A DNA stretch of 64,000 bases, taken from Citrobacter arsenatis. Lineage in GTDB: Bacteria; Pseudomonadota; Gammaproteobacteria; Enterobacterales; Enterobacteriaceae. The stretch is from positions 79,365 through 143,364 of the forward strand of contig NZ_CP037863.1 in assembly GCF_004353845.1 (NCBI RefSeq). The letters run 5' to 3'. Positions 51,569-58,846 of the stretch are shown one piece after another (the first letter of the stretch is position 1; every line of letters begins with the position of its first letter). The notes beneath the pieces are model-generated. The model was given only the letters and a program-made list of their open reading frames with translations. It was not told where the DNA came from and did not search any database. Position numbers and translations under genes: made by a program.

Positions 51569-51763
51569 TCAGGTCTGAATTCTGAGCAGGACGGTTGAAA
51601 CACCGGTATACGTGAATGTGCCACGCGGCAGCGGCTCCCAGACATCAGACAGGGGTTTCAGGATCTTCTGCTGGCGTGGCCCCTTCAGACAAACCGCCGT
51701 CAGTATTCCGCCGGATTCGAGCAGCGTTAAGGCGTACTGTATGTGACGGATACCTGCGCGAGC
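51569..51763 (-). pseudogene. C-terminal remnant of a plasmid methyltransferase-like protein
   Basis: In another frame from the gene at 51727-52122 the minus strand reads DARAGIRHIQYALTLLESGG, then ILTAVCLKGPRQQKILKPL and a typical terminus (RGTFTYTGVSTVLLRIQT-stop). This looks like the end of a class I methyltransferase-like protein that lost its start. A deletion probably joined the DUF3560 gene to it out of frame. Confidence 0.55.
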
Positions 51764-52122
51764 GTCTGCTCTGACTCCCCGGCGCGTTTTTCGCTGTAGC
51801 CGCTGAAACGGTCAGCGCGTTGTTCCTGACGGTCAAACAGGGTGTTGCCATCGTCTTCAATATCTCCGGCAAGAGACAGAAGCACGTCCTCACGGGCTGG
51901 CGTCCAGGCTGGCGCGACAAACAGCGCCTGTTTCGGTGCCCAGCGAAAACCCACGGCATGGATTTTCTGATAGGTTTCATCATCAAGGCGCTCTGCGGCA
52001 TACAGGCGCAGCTTGTTGTCATCCGGGGAGTATGTCGCCCGGTACGACTGCGCGGGGGTGTCTTCAGACGCGGGCGGCGGGGTGATGCTGGCAGTCAGTG
52101 CCAGGGCGGTGGTCTGTGTCAT
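51727..52122 (-). CDS. Truncated DUF3560-family protein
   Basis: A 131-residue product; the start at 52122 has GGAG 8 bases upstream. Contains YRATYSPDDNKLRLYAAERL, AVGFRWAPKQALFVAPAWT and RADRFSGYSEKRAGESEQT, the N-terminal part of DUF3560 proteins of IncF plasmids, which are normally much longer. After EKRAGES the frame leaves the family and stops, fused to a methyltransferase remnant. Probably non-functional. Confidence 0.7.
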   Translation of the reverse strand: MTQTTALALTASITPPPASEDTPAQSYRATYSPDDNKLRLYAAERLDDETYQKIHAVGFRWAPKQALFVAPAWTPAREDVLLSLAGDIEDDGNTLFDRQEQRADRFSGYSEKRAGESEQTLAQVSVTYSTP

Positions 52123-52178
52123 GTGGGTTTCTCCTTCCTGTGGTTGCCGCCCCTCGCGGGGGCGGCTCACCTGATTAG

Positions 52179-52406
52179 TTACAGTCCGCGTTTCAGTTTC
52201 AGGGTGCGAAGCACCTGGCCGAACGCATCATTAGTCATCGCGGGAATATGCACCCCGCGCCTCTTGCAGATACGCCTGGCAATATGTCGCCCGAACGCTT
52301 TTAATTCGGGTTTAATCTCTGATGCGGATAGCTCGGCGCGCCTGATGCGCTTATGTTTGTGGGGCTTTACAGCTCCGGCGGAAGGTGAAACAATAGAAAC
52401 GGTCAT
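52179..52406 (-). CDS. Small basic unknown protein
   Basis: A 75-residue very basic protein (KPHKHKRIRRAELSASEIKP, RHIARRICKRRGVHI) with AAGGAG before ATG. Possibly nucleic-acid binding. A hairpin GCCGCCCC/GGGGCGGC near 52144-52163 follows the stop. Confidence 0.65.
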   Translation of the reverse strand: MTVSIVSPSAGAVKPHKHKRIRRAELSASEIKPELKAFGRHIARRICKRRGVHIPAMTNDAFGQVLRTLKLKRGL

Positions 52407-52499
52407 ATAAAGTTAACTCCTTATGGTAGTTAATGAAGCCGTAAAAGCCGTTAGCGCGACTTTTACGACGTGGATAAAGCAGGGTTTACCCTGCTTTTT

Positions 52500-52727
52500 T
52501 CATGTCTGCGGGTTGCTGCCCGTCCCTTCTGCCTCCTTCTGTACTTTGTCCGTAATATCTTCGGGGTCGCCTAAAAACCAGCCGCAGACGGGTTGATAAC
52601 GTTCGATAAATGCCCTGACAGCCCGCTTTCCGGTCACGGCGCGGATACGGGTAAACATCGGTATAACGCCCTGTGCATCGCGTCCACTGAACGCAATCTG
52701 ATAAACACGCATCGCCTGAGCCTGCAT
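52500..52727 (-). CDS. Small unknown protein downstream of leader block B copy 2
   Basis: A 75-residue protein with a perfect AGGAGG 7 bases before ATG, which lies inside leader ORF B copy 2. Sequence: YQIAFSGRDAQGVIPMFTRI, RAFIERYQPVCGWFLGDPED. It is the counterpart of ssb in copy 1: the first real gene after block B. Function unknown. Confidence 0.65.
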   Translation of the reverse strand: MQAQAMRVYQIAFSGRDAQGVIPMFTRIRAVTGKRAVRAFIERYQPVCGWFLGDPEDITDKVQKEAEGTGSNPQT

Positions 52728-52915
52728 TTTTCTTCCTCCTGGTTTTTAAAGAACATCACCCGTTGAGTTTCGGGAGCCGCGGTGTTGACGTTTGCGGGAA
52801 CCTGCTGCGCTGTTCCCCTGGTATTTAACTTCACCCGTTTGAGAACCTTCGCCGCAGGGGCGTAAACGAGCACGGGCGATGGCAGCTGTCCTGGGCGCGG
52901 TTTACCGCGTGCCAT
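52634..52915 (-). CDS. Leader ORF B, copy 2
   Basis: 93 codons; residues 1-54 identical to the ORF before ssb, then a different tail that overlaps the next gene (52500-52727) by 94 bases in another frame. The overlap makes the unique tail unlikely to be selected for its sequence; the conserved first part with its ATG may act as a leader. Confidence 0.45.
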   Translation of the reverse strand: MARGKPRPGQLPSPVLVYAPAAKVLKRVKLNTRGTAQQVPANVNTAAPETQRVMFFKNQEEEKCRLRRCVFIRLRSVDAMHRALYRCLPVSAP

Positions 52916-53332
52916 TTACCCTGGACGGCTGACAGCGTTTGTGCTTGTCTCAGCCCGGGCGAGAGGGGCTTAAACGGTGAAAAGGCACCAGAAGTGGATG
53001 AGAGCAGGGGCCCGCCGCAACGACGGGGCGCGGCACGCGAAACGGCGTTGCGCCTTACAGCCCGGCAGCCTTACCGCCGGGGTGCGAAAAGCGCAGGAAA
53101 CGGCGCGCCAGGGGGCGGCGTGACCGGAACGGTCGCAGCAAGCCTGCCTTTGACTTTCGCCATCAGACCCTAGCCGTATGGCCCGAAACCCGCAGGGGTT
53201 CGGCGGAGACTGGCAGGTGCGCAGCAGCTGCCCTGGCGGAGTGGGGCTCGACGACTGGACAGCGCCAGCTGGTCAGGAGCCGAAGGGGGCCAGCACCCTG
53301 ACATTTTAGATTTCAAAAACACAGGGAAGCAG
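52754..53332. repeat. Leader block B, copy 2
   Basis: About 580 bases nearly identical to 43161-43740. The identity ends just before a GGAACA microsatellite. Confidence 0.9.
53156..53292 (-). promoter_or_regulatory. Frpo-like single-stranded promoter core, copy 5
   Basis: Fifth 137-bp copy. TGGCCC and GGGCCA ends and the inner CCGAAACCC/GGGGTTCGG hairpin are conserved. It would drive the genes from 52915 to 51727. Confidence 0.7.
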
Positions 53333-53337
53333 CAGAA

Positions 53338-53379
53338 GGAACAGGAACAGGAACAGGAACAGGAACAGGAACAGGAACA
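53338..53379. repeat. (GGAACA)7 microsatellite
   Basis: Seven perfect tandem copies of a 6-bp unit directly upstream of leader block B copy 2, absent from the otherwise identical flank of copy 1. It is intergenic. Copy number could vary by slippage. Confidence 0.95.
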
Positions 53380-53491
53380 GGCAGTGTATTATCACCGGCA
53401 GGAAAAAAACCTCACACACTGGCCAGACAAAACTATCACCCGGCATGAGAAAAATCCGGCCAGCGACAGGCAGAATGCTTCAGGACTGACG

Positions 53492-53746
53492 CTACTTTTT
53501 AACCTCATCCTCTTTTCTGGCATATTCCGGGGCATTTTTGTCAGGCAGCTGCTCACTGAACTGACGGTAATAGTGCAACCGCCCCCAAAAATACGCTCTG
53601 AGATGTTCAGGCAGATCTCTGACCACCAGTTCAGCGACCACCGGCATAGCCAGCCTTTCTTTATACGCCACGCCTGAAGCGACCAGGTCAATGGCCACCT
53701 TATCCTGCTCTTCTTTCGATGTTGCGGCGAGATTAAATCCGGACAT
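53492..53746 (-). CDS. Unknown conserved leading-region protein
   Basis: An 84-residue protein starting MSGFNLAATSKEEQDKVAID; the start at 53746 is chosen because GGAG lies 6 bases upstream and related plasmid proteins start here. Acidic and helical (AMPVVAELVVRDLPEHLRAY). Short proteins of this kind are common in IncF leading regions; function unknown. Confidence 0.7.
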   Translation of the reverse strand: MSGFNLAATSKEEQDKVAIDLVASGVAYKERLAMPVVAELVVRDLPEHLRAYFWGRLHYYRQFSEQLPDKNAPEYARKEDEVKK

Positions 53747-53916
53747 CATATACTCCGACAGAAAGGGAAACCGGCGGTAAGTGTACGCCATCTGAGTCAG
53801 GGGGGAAAAGGACGGGGAGCGGCGCGAAGCGCGGCGCGAGTCCTTCCTCCCGCAGGCGCCAGCCTGCAGGGTTTTTCGCGCGGGCTGACAGGCGGCATAA
53901 CCGCCTGCCATCATGC

Positions 53917-54108
53917 TTACCTGCCCTTTCCTCCCTGTAAGATAAAGTGACCGCCGATGTACACGGCACACTGACAGGTCATGTACTCGCAGATTTCATC
54001 CACGACCTGCGCGGTTGTCAGTTCGCGCTGGTCGGCATCACGGCGGCGGGCATTAATCAGTGCTTTGTACTGGCGAAGAATTTCGCGGGTTTCCGGTTTA
54101 ATATTCAC
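53917..54108 (-). CDS. Small unknown leading-region protein
   Basis: A 63-residue protein with AAGGAG before ATG. Helical N-half (ETREILRQYKALINARRRDA) and a C-half with CEYMTCQCAVYIGGHF. No family recognised. It follows the DUF1380 gene by 13 bases. Confidence 0.65.
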   Translation of the reverse strand: MNIKPETREILRQYKALINARRRDADQRELTTAQVVDEICEYMTCQCAVYIGGHFILQGGKGR

Positions 54109-54121
54109 GGCTCACTCCTTC

Positions 54122-54532
54122 TTATGCGTCGATCGCGGTCTGTAACTGGCGCATGGCGTCCAGTTCTTCAGCCACAAATGCATCTGCATTACCACCCCCT
54201 TCTTCTGCCACGGCGTACAACCGATTTAGTTCACTGCCTGCCAGTAACATTATTTTTTGCAATGCTCTGGCCGGAACGCTGACATCACGTATTGCGCGGC
54301 GCTCGTCCATCAGTTCTTCAGTGATGCCACGGACCATGCTCACATCGGCCCCCTGATCATACGTCGCATCCAGTCGCTGCATGACGCACGTAATATCGTC
54401 CTCGGACAAAGGCCATTCACTGGTCAACATGCGGATGTCCTCACGGGTAATACAGAGAACCAGCAATGCTTCATCGGATGACAGGTTATATTTCAGGAGA
54501 TCGGTCATGATTTCTTTCACGGGTGCGTACAT
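54122..54532 (-). CDS. DUF1380-family protein, paralogue 1
   Basis: A 136-residue protein of the DUF1380 family (YubG-type): an N-terminal helix (MYAPVKEIMTDLLKYNLSSD) and the pattern LVLCITREDIRMLTSEWPLS with EDDITCVMQRLDA. Two further paralogues lie at 54577 and 56725. Function unknown. GGAT precedes ATG. Confidence 0.75.
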   Translation of the reverse strand: MYAPVKEIMTDLLKYNLSSDEALLVLCITREDIRMLTSEWPLSEDDITCVMQRLDATYDQGADVSMVRGITEELMDERRAIRDVSVPARALQKIMLLAGSELNRLYAVAEEGGGNADAFVAEELDAMRQLQTAIDA

Positions 54533-54552
54533 AGTTTTATCCTTTTAAAAAA

Positions 54553-54571
54553 GGGGCGGCATCGCCGCCCC
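54553..54571 (-). other. Gene-junction hairpin between DUF1380 paralogues 1 and 2
   Basis: GGGGCGGC at 54553-54560, loop ATC, GCCGCCCC at 54564-54571; identical to the one at 55038-55056. Confidence 0.65.
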
Positions 54572-54576
54572 GTCTG

Positions 54577-54999
54577 TTATTCAGCCGGACGCGGCGTAAA
54601 CGGCACTGCCAGCAGGGTTTTGAGCATATCCAGCGCGGCGCATTCCTCGGCAGCCGTGTCCGCCCTCTGATAACGCAGAATGTTCATTCCGGCTTCCATC
54701 AGGGGCAACAGGACACGCAGCGCATCTTCGGGTACAGCAATCTGGCGCGATGCCCGCGCAGCGGAGATTTTGCTGAGTTCATCGGCGACAAATTCCAGTC
54801 CTAACCCGTACCGCCACACTCCGGCACTGCCTGCTTTACCGATGACGCGGAGCACATAAGACACATCGTCGTCCGTGGGGCTGTACTCCGCGCCCGCTTC
54901 CCGCACGTCCTCCGGCGTCCAGGTAATGACGGCAATTTTTTTGTTGTTTTCATGCTGTTTCAGCAAGGCAATACAGATTTCACTGACGGTTCCGTACAT
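54577..54999 (-). CDS. DUF1380-family protein, paralogue 2
   Basis: A 140-residue protein; the start at 54999 (MYGTVSEICIALLKQHENNK) is chosen because it aligns with the other paralogues, and the upstream 16 codons do not. Motif VITWTPEDVREAGAEYSPTD then DDVSYVLRVIG. Function unknown. Confidence 0.78.
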   Translation of the reverse strand: MYGTVSEICIALLKQHENNKKIAVITWTPEDVREAGAEYSPTDDDVSYVLRVIGKAGSAGVWRYGLGLEFVADELSKISAARASRQIAVPEDALRVLLPLMEAGMNILRYQRADTAAEECAALDMLKTLLAVPFTPRPAE

Positions 55000-55037
55000 G
55001 GCATGTTTCTCTTTAATTGATGAATGGCGGTTACAGC

Positions 55038-55056
55038 GGGGCGGCATCGCCGCCCC
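55038..55056 (-). other. Gene-junction hairpin downstream of klcA
   Basis: GGGGCGGC at 55038-55045, loop ATC, GCCGCCCC at 55049-55056, between the klcA stop and paralogue 2. Confidence 0.65.
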
Positions 55057-55065
55057 GTCGGTTAA

Positions 55066-55494
55066 TCAGTCGAGTGCGGCGTATATGGCGTTGCATTCAG
55101 GGTGAAAAACGATGTGATTCCAGAGCTGGGTATCACGCAGCATATACAGGTGTGTGAGTGCGGCGTTGCCACAGTCGTGATGCGTCCAGCAACGGCGGGT
55201 AATGGCAAGCGAGGTCAGAATAATTCCGGCGGCGTCGGCGCTGACGGTACGATCAAACCAGTTTTCACCGTTTACCATGTGAATCCGACCGCAGTCGGGC
55301 ATCATGTACCCGCCGCCTTCCGGCAGACGGATGAAATGCCAGAACCCCCCGTTGTATTCGGGCATCCACTGTTTTGCCAGGGCATACACCTGTAATTCAG
55401 CCAGCATAAAATCGGTGCCGAACATGTACGGCAGGAAAGAAAGGCGGTCGGATTCTTCGACGTTAAGGGTGTGCTGACGTGTAGCTAACTGCAT
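55066..55494 (-). CDS. klcA: Antirestriction protein KlcA/ArdB family
   Basis: A 142-residue protein with the KlcA/ArdB blocks RLSFLPYMFGTDFMLAEL, MPEYNGGFWHFIRLPEGGGY and SADAAGIILTSLAI, ending CNAIYAALD. These proteins protect incoming DNA from type I restriction by an unknown mechanism not based on DNA mimicry. GGAGG precedes ATG. A long inverted repeat lies directly upstream. Confidence 0.93.
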   Translation of the reverse strand: MQLATRQHTLNVEESDRLSFLPYMFGTDFMLAELQVYALAKQWMPEYNGGFWHFIRLPEGGGYMMPDCGRIHMVNGENWFDRTVSADAAGIILTSLAITRRCWTHHDCGNAALTHLYMLRDTQLWNHIVFHPECNAIYAALD

Positions 55495-55553
55495 GGTAAA
55501 CCTCCGTAATCACATATTCCGCAACACCGGGCGGTGCCGTGCATCCAGACCAG

Positions 55554-55738
55554 TCGGGCGATCGGTCGGGGATACAAGGGCGCAAGGGAAGCCGCAGCCT
55601 GACGCGCACGGCAGACGGGAGCTGAAGGGTGAGACCGTGAAACCTGAGCGGTCGAACGACCGGAAGATAACGGCTGACGTGAAGGAAGGACCGGGTGACC
55701 GCCGCGTGCACTTTACCCTTGTATCCCCGACAGCCCGA
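55554..55738. repeat. Long interrupted inverted repeat upstream of klcA
   Basis: CGGGGATACAAGGG at 55567-55580 is the exact complement of 55716-55729; TCGGGC (55554-55559) and GCCCGA (55733-55738) extend the stem. The 135-base interior holds further hairpins (CGGTCG/CGACCG). On the transferred strand this could fold into one large structure 60 bases upstream of the klcA start, like the promoters of single-stranded DNA elsewhere in the region. Not related in sequence to the 137-bp core. Confidence 0.75.
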
Positions 55739-55892
55739 CTACGATGGATGCACGGCACAGCCCGCACACGACACCGGACTGACAGAGTGGAAAACCACCA
55801 GGCCACGTCACGCAGGGACGGGGCCGCCATAAAAGCGGAGCCGGCGACATCCTTCAGGGTTGATTCAGGGGGCCTCCGCCCCCTGCTGTTCG
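55739..55892 (-). other. Gap ending in a terminator-like hairpin
   Basis: CAGGGGGC at 55866-55873 and GCCCCCTG at 55878-55885, 8 bases beyond the stop of the gene at 55893. Confidence 0.5.
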
Positions 55893-56672
55893 CTACACTG
55901 GCCGGATTGCTGACAGGGCATTGCAGACAAGACTGATTTCTGCGCGCGCTTCTGCCATGACCTCATGTAACAGGGTTAAATCCATCCACCGGCGCGGAGG
56001 CTCCCCGGGAATACGCAGCACATCACACATCTGGCCACATGCCAGGATTTGATCCACTTTGTCACTGATAACAAAGAACTCCACGGCACTGTAACGCGCC
56101 CCTTTGTTCAGGATGGCATCGAGCACCACCGGTATCCTGTCGTCATCGTCGTCCAGCCAGCAGGGCAAATCGTTTTCCTTCACCACCAGACGGAAATTTC
56201 GGGTCTGCCGGTAAAACAGCGTTTCCCCGCGCGTGGTCAGCGCTGCCTGTATCCGGCGTGCATCTTCCCGAACCTGCCGGGAGATATCCCGCACAGCGCG
56301 GGACAGGCAGTCCGTTACCGCCTGAATCTCCGGCTCTGTCAGCCATTCCCCGGCCCTGGGAAAAGTTATCCGTGTCCCGTCCTCCGGAAGCTGCGGGTCG
56401 TCGGCATAACGGCTGCCGGACAAAATAATCTGTGCCTGTGTTCCGGTTATTTTTGTCATGGCACGTTGCAACGCGGCGGGTACGTCACCGACACAGAGCA
56501 AAGGCAGCAGGTGAACGATATCAACTGCATCCAGACGGACATAAATGCTTATCCATCCCGGTTTGTGCGGAGCACACTGTTCAACATCGGTATGGTCGGG
56601 CCATCCATAATCAGCAATCAAATCGCGCGCACGGCGCATCACAAGGGCGTTTAAGGTGGTGGTTTCCTGCAT
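55893..56672 (-). CDS. Unknown protein of the leading region
   Basis: A 259-residue soluble protein with AGAGG before ATG. Helical C-terminus (LHEVMAEARAEISLVCNALS), a region with acidic run DDDDDRIP (about 177-184) and ISIYVRLDAVDIVHLLPLLC near 42. No family recognised. Members of this region are commonly hypothetical in IncF plasmids. Confidence 0.68.
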   Translation of the reverse strand: MQETTTLNALVMRRARDLIADYGWPDHTDVEQCAPHKPGWISIYVRLDAVDIVHLLPLLCVGDVPAALQRAMTKITGTQAQIILSGSRYADDPQLPEDGTRITFPRAGEWLTEPEIQAVTDCLSRAVRDISRQVREDARRIQAALTTRGETLFYRQTRNFRLVVKENDLPCWLDDDDDRIPVVLDAILNKGARYSAVEFFVISDKVDQILACGQMCDVLRIPGEPPRRWMDLTLLHEVMAEARAEISLVCNALSAIRPV

Positions 56673-56700
56673 AATGGGTTCCTCTGAACGGGGTCAGTCC

Positions 56701-56718
56701 ACGCCGCCGGGGCGGCGT
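56701..56718 (-). other. Gene-junction hairpin
   Basis: ACGCCGCC at 56701-56708 and GGCGGCGT at 56711-56718, between paralogue 3 and the gene at 56672. Confidence 0.6.
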
Positions 56719-56724
56719 GGGGAT

Positions 56725-57144
56725 TCAGTTTTTCAGTAAGGCGCGCACTTTCGCCGTATCAGCCAGGCGGCGGGCAACGCTGTCTGGCACCGGATGGTTG
56801 TCATCCCGGGCGGTCCATTCCCTGTGCCATAACGCCTGTTCGGCGGTCATCAGCAGGGTTTCAAGCAGGTCAGCCGGCACCATCACCGCCGGAACGGCTT
56901 CTTTCACCTGATCAATCAGGTCCATCACCGCACAAGAAGGCACTCCAGAATCAAGGCGCTGGTCTTCCGGTATGGCATCTATACGCGCCAGCACCGCCTT
57001 TATGTCCTGTTCAGAAACGGCACATTCAATGCCGTCAGCCAGCCCTTCGATATCCGCTGGCGACCAGATAATCAGGGTCAGCGGGGTTTCTGCGGGATAC
57101 TGCTCACTCAGCAACCGGCAGAGGGTTTCACAGGTTCCGTACAT
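56725..57144 (-). CDS. DUF1380-family protein, paralogue 3
   Basis: A 139-residue protein. MYGTCETLCRLLSEQYPAET, then LIIWSPADIEGLADGIECAV and SEQDIKAVLARIDAI, parallel to paralogues 1 and 2. GGAG before ATG. Function unknown. Confidence 0.78.
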   Translation of the reverse strand: MYGTCETLCRLLSEQYPAETPLTLIIWSPADIEGLADGIECAVSEQDIKAVLARIDAIPEDQRLDSGVPSCAVMDLIDQVKEAVPAVMVPADLLETLLMTAEQALWHREWTARDDNHPVPDSVARRLADTAKVRALLKN

Positions 57145-57167
57145 GTTTTTTCTCCGTTAATTCTGTG

Positions 57168-57184
57168 GGGCGGCAACGCCGCCC
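57168..57184 (-). other. Gene-junction hairpin
   Basis: GGGCGGC at 57168-57174, loop AAC, GCCGCCC at 57178-57184, between the gene at 57189 and paralogue 3. Confidence 0.6.
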
Positions 57185-57188
57185 GTCG

Positions 57189-57410
57189 TCAGTCCTGAAA
57201 ACTCTCGTCCAGCATGAGGATCTGATTGAATGCCTTATCCAGCAGTTCACTGGCACGGCGTAAACTTACCCCGGCGAGCCGCTCCGGCAGCCCGTCATGC
57301 CGGTAGTGATACTTTTCTTCCAGCACTTTCATGGTGGTTTTCAGGTCACATAAATTGTTTGCCAGCCCGGCAATATCGTGGCGCAGGGCCTCATGTCCGT
57401 CGTAGTTCAT
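57189..57410 (-). CDS. Small unknown protein coupled to the methyltransferase gene
   Basis: A 73-residue helical protein (DIAGLANNLCDLKTTMKVLE, RRASELLDKAFNQILMLDES). The ATG at 57410 overlaps the methyltransferase stop (TGATG) and has GGAGG 7 bases upstream. Could be a partner of the methyltransferase; inference from coupling. Confidence 0.68.
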   Translation of the reverse strand: MNYDGHEALRHDIAGLANNLCDLKTTMKVLEEKYHYRHDGLPERLAGVSLRRASELLDKAFNQILMLDESFQD

Positions 57411-58090
57411 CACGCGGCCTCCGGATAAAAGACGTCGTTGGCGGCCGGGCGCTGCATGGCGCGCTGCACGGCTGACAGGCGGGTAATCCCGGCTTTGTGG
57501 TACTGCTCCATCAGCTCAATGCCGATATAACGGCGCCCAGCCTGGACGGCGGCCACACAGGTGGAGCCGGAACCGGCAAACGGATCGAGAACAATGGCGT
57601 TCGGGTGTGTGAAGCTCTCGATCAACGGTTGCAGGCTGGTAACAGGTTTTTCGGTCGGGTGGTGGCGGTTGCCGCTGTATTTCCAGCCCAGCACATCCGG
57701 TAACGGGTCCTGCGGCAGCGCCGGACGGCCTTTCGCCAGGATATAGGCGCATTCATGGCGATAGCCGACATAGGCCGATTTCGACGAGTAGGTTTTGGTG
57801 AAAACCAGATGCCCGACGACACTGAATCCGGCACTTTTCCACGCGGCCATGAAACGATCGACGCGGTTCCAGCCGTAGAAACTGACCGTCAGTGCGTCTT
57901 TTTTCAGGACGCGGTACATCTCATTGCAGGCGGGTTGCAGCCATTCATCAGTTTTGTCACCGGCAATACTGCGCCCGGAACGGTCACGGAACCCGACCAG
58001 ATACGGGGGATCGGTGAGGATGAAATCAACGGCTCGATCCGGAAAGCCGGACATAATATCGACGCAGTTACCCAGGATAAAACGGGACAT
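57410..58090 (-). CDS. DNA adenine methyltransferase (beta class)
   Basis: A 226-residue protein with DPPY at 27-30, FAGSGS at 171-176 and HPTEKP (144-149); the order DPPY before FxGxG marks the beta class of N6-adenine or N4-cytosine methylases. DPPY favours adenine. No restriction partner is present, so it is solitary and probably protects entering DNA from host restriction or alters host methylation. A repeated element (58142-58370) precedes it. Confidence 0.92.
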   Translation of the reverse strand: MSRFILGNCVDIMSGFPDRAVDFILTDPPYLVGFRDRSGRSIAGDKTDEWLQPACNEMYRVLKKDALTVSFYGWNRVDRFMAAWKSAGFSVVGHLVFTKTYSSKSAYVGYRHECAYILAKGRPALPQDPLPDVLGWKYSGNRHHPTEKPVTSLQPLIESFTHPNAIVLDPFAGSGSTCVAAVQAGRRYIGIELMEQYHKAGITRLSAVQRAMQRPAANDVFYPEAA

Positions 58091-58141
58091 AGGGACACCT
58101 CGTGGTTACAGGGGGCATCCAGGAGGACGTCGGTACGACGT

Positions 58142-58370
58142 CCGTTCCCTGCTGCCCGGAGCCTGTACGCCGCGACCGGTAACGGGTCAAGCTGACCGTG
58201 GAATACCGCAGCCGTCAGTTTTTTCGACGGCAAGGATATGCCGCGAAAGCGGCTTGAAGGGCGCTCCTTAAAGTGCGAGTGGATGGCGTAAAATTACAGC
58301 GACGCCGGACAGGAGCGGAAAAACCGCCCGTCCCGTGTCGGCCCGGGCGCGGCACACTGGCTCCGGGCAG
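58142..58370. repeat. Element C, copy 1, upstream of the methyltransferase
   Basis: 229 bases resembling 59831-60060 (clear alignment, roughly four in five positions). Both copies contain on the + strand GCCGTC/GACGGC around a short loop, GCCGC-GAAA-GCGGC and a larger GC-rich arm pair (CCGTCCCGTGTC... region). The element starts about 50 bases upstream of the gene in both places. Confidence 0.85.
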
Positions 58371-58466
58371 TGGATATCCCCGCGCCAGGCGCGGCATGGA
58401 TGAGGAGCAGCGCGACATCATTATTCCTCCCTGAAGTACCGGGCAGTCACCCTGCCCGGTATTCCG
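58371..58466. terminator. Hairpin after the gene at 58467
   Basis: ACCGGGCAG at 58438-58446 and CTGCCCGGT at 58452-58460: a 9-bp stem just after the stop, terminator-like, before element C copy 1. Confidence 0.6.
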
Positions 58467-58814
58467 TCAGCGGGTGATATCCCGCCAGTCATTCCCCCAC
58501 TCGTCGCGCAGTACCGGCGCATCCGGCGCGCCGGTCACTGTCCACGCATCGAGGAACTTCAGGCCACGCAGGATGCTGTTCTCCACATCATCGAGCAGAA
58601 CGATGCTGTTAAACCAGACCACGCCTGCGGCATATTCCCACCGATGCCGGTCATCCTCGCGTTGCAGCGATGGCCACCAGGTGCGTCCCATTTCCAGAAC
58701 GCCCGCTTCGGCCTGCGCCAGGTCACTCGCGGAAACCAGGTAATACACCATCATTTCAGTGCCACCGACGTCGACACTCAGGCCAACAAGCCAGGTATTC
58801 AGATTTAATTCCAT
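58467..58814 (-). CDS. Unknown protein between the DUF1281 gene and the methyltransferase
   Basis: A 115-residue protein starting MELNLNTWLVGLSVDVGGTE; the start at 58814 has GGAA 6 bases upstream. Strand-rich (MMVYYLVSASDLAQAEAGVL) with a Trp-rich C-half. No family recognised. Confidence 0.68.
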   Translation of the reverse strand: MELNLNTWLVGLSVDVGGTEMMVYYLVSASDLAQAEAGVLEMGRTWWPSLQREDDRHRWEYAAGVVWFNSIVLLDDVENSILRGLKFLDAWTVTGAPDAPVLRDEWGNDWRDITR

Positions 58815-58846
58815 GTTATTCCGGGCGGTTTCCCGCCCGCCTCCGG

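Noticed and set aside
51645..52022. 125-codon ORF overlapping the DUF3560 gene
   Set aside because: It is a shadow frame; the DUF3560 frame has the binding site and family motifs.
41192..53332. Repeated leader blocks as insertion sequences
   Set aside because: No transposase, no terminal inverted repeats and no target duplications; they carry only leaders and promoter-like cores.
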